Assembly: GCA_022648295.1 (NCBI GenBank)
Contig: JALCME010000005.1
Coordinates: forward strand, 1 to 64,000
Source: Bacteroides sp.
GTDB taxonomy: Bacteria; Bacteroidota; Bacteroidia; Bacteroidales; Bacteroidaceae
Direction: 5' to 3'
DNA length: 64,000 bases
Shown: in pieces, positions 46,267 to 55,303 of the stretch
Layout of the letters: the number at the start of each line of letters is the position of its first letter
How positions within the stretch are numbered: position 1 is the first letter of the stretch
Translations under genes and position numbers: made by a program
Notes under the pieces: generated by a model
Told to the model about the DNA's origin: nothing
The model's input: the letters and a program-made list of their open reading frames with translations, nothing else
Database searches by the model: none

Positions 46267-46338
46267 GCGGAAGACGGGGCTCAAACCCGCGACCCTCAGC
46301 TTGGAAGGCTAATGCTCTATCAACTGAGCTACTTCCGC
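46267..46338 (-). tRNA. tRNA-Gly(TCC)
   Basis: This 72-base tRNA on the minus strand has acceptor pairing GCGGAAG with CTTCCGC, a D-arm AGCTCAGTTGATAGAGC, the anticodon loop CTTCCAA with anticodon TCC, and a T-arm with GGGTTTGAGCCC. The CCA is not encoded. It lies 10 bases from the tRNA-Tyr gene, downstream in the same transcript. Confidence 0.97.
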
Positions 46339-46348
46339 AAATTTTTGT

Positions 46349-46430
46349 GGGCAAAGATGGATTCGAACCACCGAAGGCGTAAGCCAGCAGATTTACAGTC
46401 TGCCCCATTTGGCCACTCTGGTATTTGCCC
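46349..46430 (-). tRNA. tRNA-Tyr(GTA)
   Basis: This 82-base class-II tRNA on the minus strand has acceptor GGGCAAA pairing with TTTGCCC, the anticodon loop CTGTAAA with anticodon GTA, a long variable arm (GCTGGCTTACGCC) and the T-arm GGTGGTTCGAATCC. It lies just upstream of tRNA-Gly. Confidence 0.97.
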
Positions 46431-46480
46431 TTTTGTTTTTAGAAGTCTTGGTTATTAACCTTGTTTCCTCAAACGCGGTG

Positions 46481-46488
46481 CAAAGATA
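46481..46488 (-). promoter_or_regulatory. -7 box for the tRNA pair
   Basis: The minus-strand octamer TATCTTTG fits TAnnTTTG and is followed by CACCGCG. A -33-like TTTG is present 23 bases upstream, at 46512-46515, inside the 3' end of ribH. It lies 50 bases before the tRNA-Tyr gene. Confidence 0.6.
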
Positions 46489-46491
46489 CGA

Positions 46492-46986
46492 CTATTTTTG
46501 TAATCTCCAAGCAAAATCCACCATTTTTATTGCGGTTATTGCACATTCATCGCCTTTGTTTCCTAGCTTTCCGCCGGCTCTGTCTTCGGCTTGCTCCATA
46601 GTATTGGTGGTAACAAGTCCGTAAATGACTGGTACATTTCCAGTTGCGTTCAATTGGGTTATACCTTGGGTTACACCCATACATACATAATCAAAATGAG
46701 GAGTTTCTCCTCTTACCACGCAACCAAGAACAATAACTGCATCTACATTGCTGTATTCTATAAATTGATTTGCTCCGAAAGTCAATTCAAAACTACCGGG
46801 TACTGTTTTCAACAGAATATTCTCTTCTTTTACACCATGCTTTTGTAAGGTGGATATGGCGCCTTCCTGAAGTTTTCCGGTTATATTGTAGTTCCATTCA
46901 GATACTACAATTCCAAATTTCATCTCTGTTGCATCAGGGATGGATTTAAAGTCGTAGTCCGAAAGGTTGTGATATGCTGTTGCCAT
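46492..46986 (-). CDS. ribH: 6,7-dimethyl-8-ribityllumazine synthase
   Basis: This 164-residue enzyme carries out the penultimate step of riboflavin synthesis. Motifs are [60 protein letters not shown] with the catalytic His, and [20 protein letters not shown]. It follows the TPR gene by 16 bases. The tRNA promoter appears to overlap its 3' end. Confidence 0.96.
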   Translation of the reverse strand: MATAYHNLSDYDFKSIPDATEMKFGIVVSEWNYNITGKLQEGAISTLQKHGVKEENILLKTVPGSFELTFGANQFIEYSNVDAVIVLGCVVRGETPHFDYVCMGVTQGITQLNATGNVPVIYGLVTTNTMEQAEDRAGGKLGNKGDECAITAIKMVDFAWRLQK

Positions 46987-47002
46987 TACGTCTACTCAGC
47001 TA

Positions 47003-47686
47003 TTACTTCTTTAATAATTTGGCTTGTTCGATGTACTTATCGATATCCATTGCCTGATAAGAACGGAAATATTTATCCTTAATTTTGGTATATGCATCAA
47101 TTGCTGCATCATATTTACCTTGTTTTACCAAGATTTCTCCTGCTTGCAGTAGGAAGATGGGGCTAAGGGAATTGTTATCCGCTTCATCTGCTGCTTTCAA
47201 TAACAGGGATGATGCTTTATCCATTTGTCCGAGTTGTGCGTAGCAGTTGCCCATTGCGCCTTTTATGGCTGGAGATACCATTTGGTCGTCTCCTTTGAAA
47301 CTATCCAGCGCTTTTACCGCTTCATCATACTTACCGAGGTGTGCATAACACAATCCAATGTATGCTTTGGCTAAATTAGCTGCTTTGGTTCCGCTGTATT
47401 GGTCGGCAACTTTAATGAAACCGACAAAGCCGATACTATCACCATTTAACGCTTGTGCGTAAGAGTCGGCATCAAAATACTCCTGTCCTTTGAATAAGGC
47501 AGCCTGCGCTTTTTCTTCACGCGGAGCGGCATAGAAGTTTTTGTACATTACTATGCCCGCAGCAATAAGGATAATAGCTACAACGGCGCCGATAATTGAT
47601 TTTTTGTTCTTGATAAGGAAAGCCTCCGATTGCGTTAATGCATCTTCTACGTTCAAGGGCTCGTTCGGTTTCTTCTGTTCTGCCAT
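47003..47686 (-). CDS. membrane-anchored TPR protein
   Basis: This 227-residue protein has one N-terminal membrane helix (KKSIIGAVVAIILIAAGIVM) after a short cytoplasmic segment. The periplasmic part has tetratricopeptide repeats: LAKAYIGLCYAHLGKYDEAV, AIKGAMGNCYAQLGQMDKAS, and LQAGEILVKQGKYDAAIDAY. The architecture resembles YfgM-like helper proteins of the Sec/chaperone network, but that identity is not proven. It is upstream of ribH and probably shares its transcript. Confidence 0.85.
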   Translation of the reverse strand: MAEQKKPNEPLNVEDALTQSEAFLIKNKKSIIGAVVAIILIAAGIVMYKNFYAAPREEKAQAALFKGQEYFDADSYAQALNGDSIGFVGFIKVADQYSGTKAANLAKAYIGLCYAHLGKYDEAVKALDSFKGDDQMVSPAIKGAMGNCYAQLGQMDKASSLLLKAADEADNNSLSPIFLLQAGEILVKQGKYDAAIDAYTKIKDKYFRSYQAMDIDKYIEQAKLLKK

Positions 47687-47729
47687 TTTTATATATTCTT
47701 TTTATTTTTATAATAGCTAATTTGACCCG

Positions 47730-47737
47730 CAAAAGTA
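47730..47737 (-). promoter_or_regulatory. -7 box for the TPR-ribH transcript
   Basis: The minus-strand octamer TACTTTTG fits TAnnTTTG and lies 44 bases upstream of the TPR gene ATG. It is back to back with the recF promoter at 47812. Confidence 0.5.
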
Positions 47738-47811
47738 ACTTTTTTATAGCTATCAACGAAATTTAGGAGCATCTTTTTTTATTCTATATCTTAAAACCTC
47801 AATTTTCTTCC

Positions 47812-47819
47812 TATTTTTG
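47812..47819 (+). promoter_or_regulatory. -7 box for recF
   Basis: The octamer TATTTTTG fits TAnnTTTG and lies 21 bases upstream of the recF ATG at 47841. Confidence 0.45.
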
Positions 47820-47840
47820 TATCGGAATAATTGCGTTGAT

Positions 47841-48953
47841 ATGACACTGAACCGTATATCCATAGTGAATTATAAGAACTTAGAGCAAGTGGAGCTTTCC
47901 TTTTCACCCAAGCTGAATTGCTTTTTCGGGCAGAATGGCATGGGAAAGACTAATTTGCTTGATGCTATTTATTTTCTTTCTTTTTGTAAAAGTGCGGGGA
48001 ATCCTATCGATTCGCAGAACATCCGTCATGAGCAGGATTTTTTTGTCATTCAAGGTTTCTATGAAGGGACCGATGGTACGGCGGAAGAAGTATACTGTGG
48101 TATGAAGAGACGTCAGAAAAAGCAATTTAAGCGCAATAAGAAGGAGTATACCCGCTTGTCCGATCATATCGGTTTTTTGCCTTTGGTTATGGTTTCTCCG
48201 GCGGATTCAAGCTTGATTGCGGAAGGCAGTGATGAGCGCCGCAAATTTATGGATGTGGTTATTTCGCAGTATGACAAGGAATATTTAGATGCATTGATTC
48301 GTTATAATAAAGCATTGATGCAGCGAAACGTGTTATTGAAAAGTGAACGTCCGGTTGAAAACGATTTGTTTCTGGTTTGGGAAGAGATGATGGCTCAGGC
48401 TGGTGAACTGGTCTTTTGTAAGCGTGATGCTTTTATCCGGGAATTTATTCCGATCTTCCAGTCATTCTATTCTTTTATATCCCAGGACCGGGAAGAGGTG
48501 GGGCTGGAGTATAATTCACATGCCCGTGGCGTTTCTTTATTGAATGTTCTTCAGGAAAGCCGAGAGCGGGATAAAATCGTTGGTCATTCTTTACGGGGCA
48601 TTCACAAGGATGAACTGGAGATGTCTTTAGGGGGCTTTCCTATTAAACGTGAAGGTTCCCAGGGACAGAATAAAACTTATCTAGTGGCGTTGAAGCTGGC
48701 CCAGTTTGATTTTCTGAAGAGAAAAGGAGGGAAGGCTCCCATACTTTTGTTGGATGATATTTTTGATAAACTGGATGCTTCCCGTGTGGAGCAAATTATT
48801 AAGTTAGTGGCAGGGGACAATTTCGGGCAAATATTTGTGACAGATACCAATAGGGAACATCTGGACGACATTCTGCATAAGATAGGAGGAGATTATAAAA
48901 TGTTTCAGGTGGAGCGGGGTGTTGCAACGCAGAAGAAGGAGAAAGGTCTATGA
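47841..48953 (+). CDS. recF: RecF recombination/replication-restart ATPase
   Basis: This 370-residue SMC-like ATPase loads RecA at gaps. The P-loop is CFFGQNGMGKTNLLDAIYFL, the ABC signature region GHSLRGIHKDELEMSLGGFP and SQGQNKTYLVALKLAQFDFL, and the Walker B ILLLDDIFDKLDASRVEQII. I use the ATG at 47841; an in-frame TTG upstream would lie over the promoter box. It overlaps the DUF721 gene by 4 bases (ATGA), a common pairing. Confidence 0.95.
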   Translation: MTLNRISIVNYKNLEQVELSFSPKLNCFFGQNGMGKTNLLDAIYFLSFCKSAGNPIDSQNIRHEQDFFVIQGFYEGTDGTAEEVYCGMKRRQKKQFKRNKKEYTRLSDHIGFLPLVMVSPADSSLIAEGSDERRKFMDVVISQYDKEYLDALIRYNKALMQRNVLLKSERPVENDLFLVWEEMMAQAGELVFCKRDAFIREFIPIFQSFYSFISQDREEVGLEYNSHARGVSLLNVLQESRERDKIVGHSLRGIHKDELEMSLGGFPIKREGSQGQNKTYLVALKLAQFDFLKRKGGKAPILLLDDIFDKLDASRVEQIIKLVAGDNFGQIFVTDTNREHLDDILHKIGGDYKMFQVERGVATQKKEKGL

Positions 48954-49240
48954 AACGTAATGATGCTGAACAAATAGGGGATATTATCCGGAATTATCTC
49001 CGGCAGGAAAGTCTGGAGACGCCGCTAAACGAGCAACGTCTTATCAACTCTTGGAAGGAAGTGCTAGGGCCTGCTATTGCTTCGTATACCCAGGAACTTT
49101 ACATTCGTAATCAGATATTATATGTACATTTAACGTCTGCTGCACTTCGTCAAGAATTGATGATGGGACGTGATTTGCTGGTACAGAACTTAAACCGTCA
49201 TGTCGGGGCGGTAGTTATTACCAATATTATATTCCGTTAA
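48950..49240 (+). CDS. DUF721-domain protein
   Basis: This 96-residue protein of the DUF721 (DciA-related) family has NEQRLINSWKEVLGPAIASY, QELYIRNQILYVHLTSAALR and RHVGAVVITNIIFR. Proteins of the DciA group help load the replicative helicase in bacteria that lack DnaC; whether this short form does so is inference. It starts inside recF with a 4-base overlap. Its stop lies only 4 bases from the stop of the convergent PHP gene. Confidence 0.85.
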   Translation: MKRNDAEQIGDIIRNYLRQESLETPLNEQRLINSWKEVLGPAIASYTQELYIRNQILYVHLTSAALRQELMMGRDLLVQNLNRHVGAVVITNIIFR

Positions 49241-49244
49241 GTGA

Positions 49245-50030
49245 TTATCTCAGAAATTTGATCGTATCTGTTGTGTTTATTTTTAAAGCTTTCAACTCTT
49301 CCACTGCGCGGTCGTAATACTTTGATGTTTCCAACTCTATATTATTGTGGGCATCCAGGCCGATGATAGCGGTACAGTTCTCATTGGCGGCAATATGCCA
49401 AAATTTGGGAGACGGATATGTTTCTATTCCCTGTGCTTCATTATAAGCCATATAGCCGACATTGTATTCCAGTGGAATGTTGAGGCGTGCAGCGGTACGG
49501 CAAATATGTCGGCTGATTATCGTACAATGATGATCAAATTCCGGGTACGAACGCATAAATAAATCGGGGTGTGCCAGACAAGCAAACAGTCCACTTTCCA
49601 TTCCTTCAACAGCACTTTCTTCATATAAATCAAGCATATCGCGACTGTCGGTGTGTTTGCCGAAGTAGGGGAATTTTTCATCCGTGTGGTAGTGATGGTT
49701 GCCGAAGAGAATATAGTCTAATTGAAATTCCTTGATCTGTTCTTTGAGCCATGCGATGTATTCCGGAAAGTATTCGCATTCCAATCCTACTTTTATGCTG
49801 ATCTTATCTTTATACTTTTCTTGAAGCGAACGTAAACTTTCTACATAGCCAGGTAATTCATCAGGAAGCATACGCATATCCGCTACATAATCCGTACGGT
49901 ATTTCCATGGTGAATGGTCGGAGAATCCGAGTTCTTCATAACCTCCTTTAATAGCACTACACACAAAATCTTCATCGCTTCCTGTGGCATGCATGCATCG
50001 TGTAGTGTGGGTGTGATAATTTGTTTTCAT
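49245..50030 (-). CDS. PHP-domain histidinol-phosphatase-like enzyme
   Basis: This 261-residue metal-dependent phosphatase has MKTNYHTHTTRCMHATGSDE with the first HxH metal site, ELGFSDHSPW, and later KVGLECEYFPEYIAWL, ILFGNHHYHTDEKFPYFGKH and CLAHPDLFMR. These match the PHP superfamily, where HisK-type members hydrolyse histidinol phosphate. Here no his genes are near, so another phosphate substrate is possible. It overlaps the 5-FTHF cyclo-ligase gene by ATGA. Confidence 0.88.
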   Translation of the reverse strand: MKTNYHTHTTRCMHATGSDEDFVCSAIKGGYEELGFSDHSPWKYRTDYVADMRMLPDELPGYVESLRSLQEKYKDKISIKVGLECEYFPEYIAWLKEQIKEFQLDYILFGNHHYHTDEKFPYFGKHTDSRDMLDLYEESAVEGMESGLFACLAHPDLFMRSYPEFDHHCTIISRHICRTAARLNIPLEYNVGYMAYNEAQGIETYPSPKFWHIAANENCTAIIGLDAHNNIELETSKYYDRAVEELKALKINTTDTIKFLR

Positions 50031-50566
50031 TTGGTTGTTATAATTAGATCCATGCGGACGTCAAATGTATCCGCAGGTACTTCTTCTATCAGTTGAAAGG
50101 GAAAGCATATTCCCATTTTAAAAGCGGGGATATAGGGAAGTAAACGGTCATAATAGCCCTTTCCCCTGCCCAGACGGTTCCCTTTGTTATCGAAAGCCAC
50201 TCCGGGAATAACGGCAAGGTCTATGCTTGCATAGTCAGTGAAGGTGAAGCCGATAGGTTCTTCAATGCCGAACTTACCAGTCTTCAAATCTTCAGGTCCG
50301 GTGTATACACGAAGTTCCAGATAGTTACCTCTAACGACAGGAAGTAATATGCGTTTTCTATTACTCCACTTTTGTATAAAGGAGTGCGTATCTACTTCAT
50401 CTTTAAGTGAATGATATAGCAAAACAGTCTGTGCCGCCTGAAATACGGGATGCTTCTCTAATATGCCAAGTATTTCATCCGACTGGGAGTGAAGCGTAGT
50501 GGAACGATTCTGCTGGGTTTTTAAGAACGCCATACGCTGCCGCAGTTGTTTTTTTCTTTCTTTCAT
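50027..50566 (-). CDS. 5-formyltetrahydrofolate cyclo-ligase
   Basis: This 179-residue enzyme turns 5-formyl-THF to 5,10-methenyl-THF. The start MKERKKQLRQRMAFLKTQQN is followed by LPVVRGNYLELRVY, GKFGIEEPIGFTF, AVIPGVAFDNKGNRLGRGKG and YYDRLLPYIPAFKMGICF. A strong Shine-Dalgarno (GGAGGAGAAG) precedes the ATG at 50566. The gene starts 92 bases before the S41 stop, an unusually long overlap, and ends overlapping the PHP gene start by ATGA. Confidence 0.92.
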   Translation of the reverse strand: MKERKKQLRQRMAFLKTQQNRSTTLHSQSDEILGILEKHPVFQAAQTVLLYHSLKDEVDTHSFIQKWSNRKRILLPVVRGNYLELRVYTGPEDLKTGKFGIEEPIGFTFTDYASIDLAVIPGVAFDNKGNRLGRGKGYYDRLLPYIPAFKMGICFPFQLIEEVPADTFDVRMDLIITTK

Positions 50567-52220
50567 TCTTCTTCTCCTCCTTCAAAGGTCCTTGTTGAGG
50601 AGCTTTGGGAAATGATTCCCCGTGCTCCAGTATATCCAGTGCTTTTTGTACTGTCGGATCACTTTGATTTGCATACCGGATATAAGCTTCCTTACCCAAT
50701 ATGTTATAGATAATATTCCCGTATAAGTTCTTTTCTAATAGTTTATAAGACTTATGAATGAGAATATTGCGTCTTTTTATTCCCTTACTGTCGGCAAAAC
50801 GAACAAACTGTTCTACGATACCTTGACGGTGCAAGTACTTTGCCAAGTCGTTTTCATCCGTATTTTCGCTCAATTTGGTGCGATTGCGGTCTGAGTATTG
50901 GAAGCTGAATTGCATGGTCAATCCTTTGTTGAGAACTTCCAATAAATAGGAAGACATTCCTGTTGTGTCCTGAGGTACAAAAATATCCGGCATTATGCCT
51001 CCTCCTCCGTAAACAGGACGTCCCAACCGTGTGGAATAACGTTCTTTTTTATTGAGTTTGATGCTATCCTTAGAGAAGAACTCTCCATGCTGATAGCGTG
51101 TCACCCAATCCATTTCATATTTGGCATCCTTTCCGTTTTCATACGGACGCTGAATGCAACGGCCCGACGGGGTATAATAGCGGGCAATAGTCAGGCGGAT
51201 GGCTGATCCGTCACTAAAGTCAATTGGTTGTTGTACCAGTCCTTTGCCAAAAGAGCGGCGTCCGACAATTGTACCGCGGTCATTATCTTGTATTGCCCCT
51301 GAGAATATTTCACTGGCGGATGCCGAAGCTTCATTGACCAATACGATTAACGGAGTTTTTTGGCAACTTCCCGTTCCATTGGCATAATCTTCGGTACGTG
51401 GATATTTTCGTCCTTGTGCATAAACGATGAGTTCGCCTTCCGGTAAGAACTCATTTGCCATGCGAACCGCAGCTTCCATGTATCCCCCTGTATTATCCCG
51501 TAAGTCAATAATCAGTCCTTTGCAATTCTGATGGCTCAACTGGGCAATAGCGTTCAGTAGTTCCACATGTGAAGTACGTCCGAACTTACTTATTTGGATG
51601 TAACCGAAGTTATTATTTAGCATATAGGCGGCATCAATGGTGTTTTGAGGAATCTCTCCACGGGCAATATCGAAGTAAAGGACATCCTTTTCAGTCATGC
51701 GCTTGACGCCGATTTTCACATGGGTGCCTTTCGGACCTTTTAGTGTGTGCATAGCCTTCTCATTAGTCACCCAATCACCGACAAATGTGCTGTCGTTCAC
51801 CGATACGATGCGATCACCCGCCATTAATCCCACTTTCTCTGCAGGACCTCCCTGTATGACACTGTTTACATGTATCGTATCATTCTGAATGGTGAATTGA
51901 ATTCCAATGCCGCTGAAACTTCCTTCCAATTCGGCGTTTACATCATCCAGATCCTGTGCCGGAATATAAGTGGAGTGAGGGTCCAATTCCCCCAATATTT
52001 GTGGCATGGCTTTTTCCACAAGGTCAGTCATGTTAACGGTGTCTACATATTGATCGTCTATAATACGTAGCAATGCATTCAATTTATTGGATGACCCGTT
52101 GATAATGCCAAGCCGGTTTCCTGCAAAATGTCTGGCATAGAATGTTCCGATTAAAATACCTACTACTACACTGATTGCTATAATAAGAGGTGTAAAGCGG
52201 GATGCGTTTTTTGTACTCAT
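50475..52220 (-). CDS. S41-family carboxy-terminal processing protease
   Basis: This 581-residue CtpA-like protease has an N-terminal membrane anchor (LIIAISVVVGILIGTFYARH), a PDZ domain (about 85-170, with FSGIGIQFTIQNDTIHVN and GLMAGDRIVSVND), and the S41 core with DLRDNTGGYMEAAVRMANE, the catalytic Ser in LVNEASASASEIFSGAIQDN and the catalytic Lys in RRSFGKGLVQQP. A C-terminal domain of about 150 residues follows. The last 40 residues are rich in Lys and Glu and are read through the start of the cyclo-ligase gene in another frame. They may be a recent extension. Substrates in the periplasm are unknown. Confidence 0.92.
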   Translation of the reverse strand: MSTKNASRFTPLIIAISVVVGILIGTFYARHFAGNRLGIINGSSNKLNALLRIIDDQYVDTVNMTDLVEKAMPQILGELDPHSTYIPAQDLDDVNAELEGSFSGIGIQFTIQNDTIHVNSVIQGGPAEKVGLMAGDRIVSVNDSTFVGDWVTNEKAMHTLKGPKGTHVKIGVKRMTEKDVLYFDIARGEIPQNTIDAAYMLNNNFGYIQISKFGRTSHVELLNAIAQLSHQNCKGLIIDLRDNTGGYMEAAVRMANEFLPEGELIVYAQGRKYPRTEDYANGTGSCQKTPLIVLVNEASASASEIFSGAIQDNDRGTIVGRRSFGKGLVQQPIDFSDGSAIRLTIARYYTPSGRCIQRPYENGKDAKYEMDWVTRYQHGEFFSKDSIKLNKKERYSTRLGRPVYGGGGIMPDIFVPQDTTGMSSYLLEVLNKGLTMQFSFQYSDRNRTKLSENTDENDLAKYLHRQGIVEQFVRFADSKGIKRRNILIHKSYKLLEKNLYGNIIYNILGKEAYIRYANQSDPTVQKALDILEHGESFPKAPQQGPLKEEKKNERKKKTTAAAYGVLKNPAESFHYASLPVG

Positions 52221-52232
52221 TGTACTTTCGCT

Positions 52233-52667
52233 TTATAAGGTTTCAATATAAATAACTTCAATTCCTGCACGCCTCAAAAGATTAATTCCATCTTCCAAAC
52301 GATACTTTTCGGAATAAACAACTCTCTTTATTCCTGCCTGAATGATCAGTTTCGAACATTCAATGCACGGTGAAGCGGTGACATACATTGTAGCACCCTC
52401 ACTGCTATTATTGGAGCGTGCAATTTTAGTGATTGCATTGGCTTCAGCATGGAGCACATAAGGTTTGGTTACATTGTTTTCGTCTTCGCAAATATTTTCA
52501 AAGCCTGAAGGGGTACCGTTATATCCATCGGATATAATCATTTTATCCTTGACGATCAATGCACCAACCTGGCGTCGTTTGCAATATGAATTTTCCGCCC
52601 ATATGCTTGCCATACGTATATAGCGTCTATCAAGTGCTTCTTGTTTTTCTTTAGCAGAATCATTCAT
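52233..52667 (-). CDS. dCMP deaminase (ComEB-like)
   Basis: This 144-residue zinc-dependent cytidine/dCMP deaminase has KRRQVGALIVKDKMIISDGY, the HAE catalytic motif in YVLHAEANAITKIARSN and the PCxxC zinc motif in TASPCIECSKLIIQAGIKR. It supplies dUMP for thymidylate synthesis. It begins 6 bases after the DUF4847 stop and ends 12 bases before the S41 start. All zinc ligands are present. Confidence 0.94.
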   Translation of the reverse strand: MNDSAKEKQEALDRRYIRMASIWAENSYCKRRQVGALIVKDKMIISDGYNGTPSGFENICEDENNVTKPYVLHAEANAITKIARSNNSSEGATMYVTASPCIECSKLIIQAGIKRVVYSEKYRLEDGINLLRRAGIEVIYIETL

Positions 52668-52673
52668 TTTCTT

Positions 52674-53207
52674 TCAGTTGTTATTGATCTGAGGAACAAA
52701 GTTTAATACAAAAGTCCTTTGTCCTTCTTCATAATAAATGTATAGATTGCTATTGTCTCCACCATAACGTTTTGCATTTGTTATTCCAGTGAGAAAAGCT
52801 TTCCCTACGGCATTGTTTTCTGTTCCAGATGCATTAGCACTTATTGTCAATTTGTTACTTTTTCCATCGGCACTCCATTGTCCGGATATTGGGGCAGAAA
52901 TAGATTGTCCGCTAAAACTTCCTCCGGTAACTCCATTTACATCAGCTCCATTGAATGTTAGCGTACAGTATTTCTCACTTTTTTGTAGCAATTGTATAAA
53001 CTCTCCTTTAGCATTATTATCACCTCCCCAAAAATCCCACCAATCAAACACTCCATCTTCCGATATATAGGTTAGTTTCCACGTTTTTCCGGTGAATATT
53101 CCAATAACATCGTCTTCATTGTTGCAACTGCTTAACGATAAAAGCGCTACAGCTATAATGAATAGCTTATATAGGCCTGTATGGTAAGTATCATTTTTCC
53201 TTTTCAT
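52674..53207 (-). CDS. DUF4847-family lipoprotein
   Basis: This 177-residue lipoprotein has a lipobox SLSSC followed by NNEDDVIG, an acidic tail as in surface-exported lipoproteins. The body has IFTGKTWKLTYISEDGVFDW, TLTFNGADVNGVTGGSFSG, then SGQWSADGKSNKLTISANAS and a C-terminal YIYYEEGQRTFVLNFVPQ. I recognise it as DUF4847, a Bacteroides family of unknown role. It overlaps the M3 peptidase stop by ATGA. Confidence 0.8.
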   Translation of the reverse strand: MKRKNDTYHTGLYKLFIIAVALLSLSSCNNEDDVIGIFTGKTWKLTYISEDGVFDWWDFWGGDNNAKGEFIQLLQKSEKYCTLTFNGADVNGVTGGSFSGQSISAPISGQWSADGKSNKLTISANASGTENNAVGKAFLTGITNAKRYGGDNSNLYIYYEEGQRTFVLNFVPQINNN

Positions 53208-55303
53208 TGCTTGATTCCATTTCTAATTAATAATGCATCAATAGTAGGTTCTTGTCCACGGAAACGCTTATATAGCGTCATCGGGTGTTCCGTTCCTCCT
53301 TTTGAAAGGATATTTTCGCGGAACGATGCCGCAACTTCAGGGTTGAAAATACCTTTTTGTTTAAATAAGGAGAAAGCATCCGCATCTAGCACTTCCGCCC
53401 ATTTGTAGCTATAGTATCCTGCGGCATAACCACCTGCAAATATATGAGAAAATTGCGTGCTCATGCAGGTTCCTTCTACGGTAGGCAGGATTTGGGCTTT
53501 TGCCCAGGCTTGCTTCTCATAATTTTCCACGTTACCTTCGAATGAAGTGTCCCGTGTATACCATGCCATATCCAATAAACCGAAACTGACTTGGCGAAGG
53601 CAAGCATAAGCCACATTGAAATTAGATGAATCCACAATGCGTTGTACCCACTCGTCTGGAATCAATTCACCGGTCTGGTAGTTCCGGGCAAAAGTGTGGA
53701 GAAATTCTTTCTCTATGGCAAAGTTTTCCATGATTTGCGACGGTAATTCCACGAAGTCCCAATACACATTGGTGCCACTTAGACTTTCATAGGTGGAATT
53801 GGCAAACATACCGTGTAAACTATGACCAAATTCGTGGAGGAATGTCTCTACTTCGTCAAACGTTAATAAAGCCGGTTTATCTTTAGTCGGTTTGGTAAAG
53901 TTGGTCACAATGGAAACTTGCGGACGACTATTGTCGCCTGTCTTCTCATCAATCCATTGGCCTTTATATTCTGTCATCCATGCACCGGAGCGTTTACCGG
54001 CCCTCGGATAAAAGTCGGTATATAATACAGCTAAGATTTTTCCGTCTTTATCGAACACGTCATAAGCTTCTACATCCTTATTATATACGGGAATATCCGG
54101 ATTCTTCCTGAATGTGATACCGTACAGCCGGTTTGCCAAGCCGAATATACCTTCTTTTACTTTGCTTAGTTCGAAGTAAGGGCGGAGCATTTCGTCATCA
54201 ATTTTGAATTTTTGGTCTTTCAGCTTATGAGAAAAGTAACTCCAGTCCCAGGGCATTACGGTAAAATCTTTACCTTCCAGTTGAGTAGCCAGTGACTGAA
54301 CTTCTGCATATTCTTGTTTTGCTGTCGGTGTATAAGCGTCCAGCAACTGATTTAGCAATTTGTATACAGCATTGCTGTTTTGAGCCATCCGCTCTTTCAG
54401 GGTATATTCGGCATAATTCCGGTATCCAAGCAACTGCGCTATTTCCATTCGCGTATTCGCTAGTTCCCTGACTATTTCCAAATTCCCTGTTTCGTTATCG
54501 TGAGTACATCTGGTATTGTAGGCCATATAGAGCTCATGACGTAGATCACGATTATCGGCATACATCATAAACGGACCGTAACTGGGAGCCTGCAAGGTGA
54601 ATACCCATCCTTCCGTTCCTTTCTCCCTGGCTGTTTCAGCAGCTGCATTGATAGCACTTTCCGGTAGTCCGGCAAGCTGGTCTTTGTGAGTCAATACTAA
54701 TTTATAGTCATTTGTCTCTTTTAGCAGATTCTCTCCGAATTGTAAGGTCAGCAGGCTGAGTTTTTTAGTAAGTTCCCTGTACTTTTCTTTAGCTTCTCCC
54801 TGTAAATTGGCTCCGTTACGGATAAAATCAGTATAGCTATTTTCTAACAGTTGCTTTTGTTCTGTGGTAAGTGGAATGTTATCCTTTTGTTCATATACGG
54901 CTTTGATGCGTGAGAACAGTTTTTCATTTAAGGTGATGTTGTTACTATGTTCACTGAGCAATGGCATTATGTCTTTTGCCAGTTCCTGCAAATCATCATT
55001 TGTCTCGGCACTGAGCAGATTTCCTAATGTCGTACTCACCCGGTTCAGTAATCTGCCCGATTTTTCGTAGGCGACGATTGTATTTTCAAAAGTGGGGATT
55101 TCCTTATTATCGGTTATGGCCTCTATTTCCAGATTGTGCTGGCGGATTCCTTCTTTAATGGCTGGCTCAAAGTGTACGGTTTTTATTTTATCGAACGGTA
55201 TGGTTCCGTGGGGAGTAGTATATTTTTCAAAGAAAGGGTTTTGAGCCTGCGATATACTCATCATAAGGCAAAGTAATATTAATGTTAGTTGAGACTTTAT
55301 CAT
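53204..55303 (-). CDS. dcp: M3-family peptidyl-dipeptidase (Dcp-like)
   Basis: This 699-residue zinc peptidase has a signal peptide (MIKSQLTLILLCLMMSISQA) and the HEFGH zinc motif in TFLHEFGHSLHGMFANSTYE with the third ligand region in DFVELPSQIMENFAIEKEF. Other family blocks are FTLQAPSYGPFMMYADNRDL and YPRAGKRSGAWMTEYKG. It trims dipeptides from oligopeptides in the periplasm. It begins the six-gene operon ending at 49245. Length and motifs are normal. Confidence 0.94.
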   Translation of the reverse strand: MIKSQLTLILLCLMMSISQAQNPFFEKYTTPHGTIPFDKIKTVHFEPAIKEGIRQHNLEIEAITDNKEIPTFENTIVAYEKSGRLLNRVSTTLGNLLSAETNDDLQELAKDIMPLLSEHSNNITLNEKLFSRIKAVYEQKDNIPLTTEQKQLLENSYTDFIRNGANLQGEAKEKYRELTKKLSLLTLQFGENLLKETNDYKLVLTHKDQLAGLPESAINAAAETAREKGTEGWVFTLQAPSYGPFMMYADNRDLRHELYMAYNTRCTHDNETGNLEIVRELANTRMEIAQLLGYRNYAEYTLKERMAQNSNAVYKLLNQLLDAYTPTAKQEYAEVQSLATQLEGKDFTVMPWDWSYFSHKLKDQKFKIDDEMLRPYFELSKVKEGIFGLANRLYGITFRKNPDIPVYNKDVEAYDVFDKDGKILAVLYTDFYPRAGKRSGAWMTEYKGQWIDEKTGDNSRPQVSIVTNFTKPTKDKPALLTFDEVETFLHEFGHSLHGMFANSTYESLSGTNVYWDFVELPSQIMENFAIEKEFLHTFARNYQTGELIPDEWVQRIVDSSNFNVAYACLRQVSFGLLDMAWYTRDTSFEGNVENYEKQAWAKAQILPTVEGTCMSTQFSHIFAGGYAAGYYSYKWAEVLDADAFSLFKQKGIFNPEVAASFRENILSKGGTEHPMTLYKRFRGQEPTIDALLIRNGIKQ

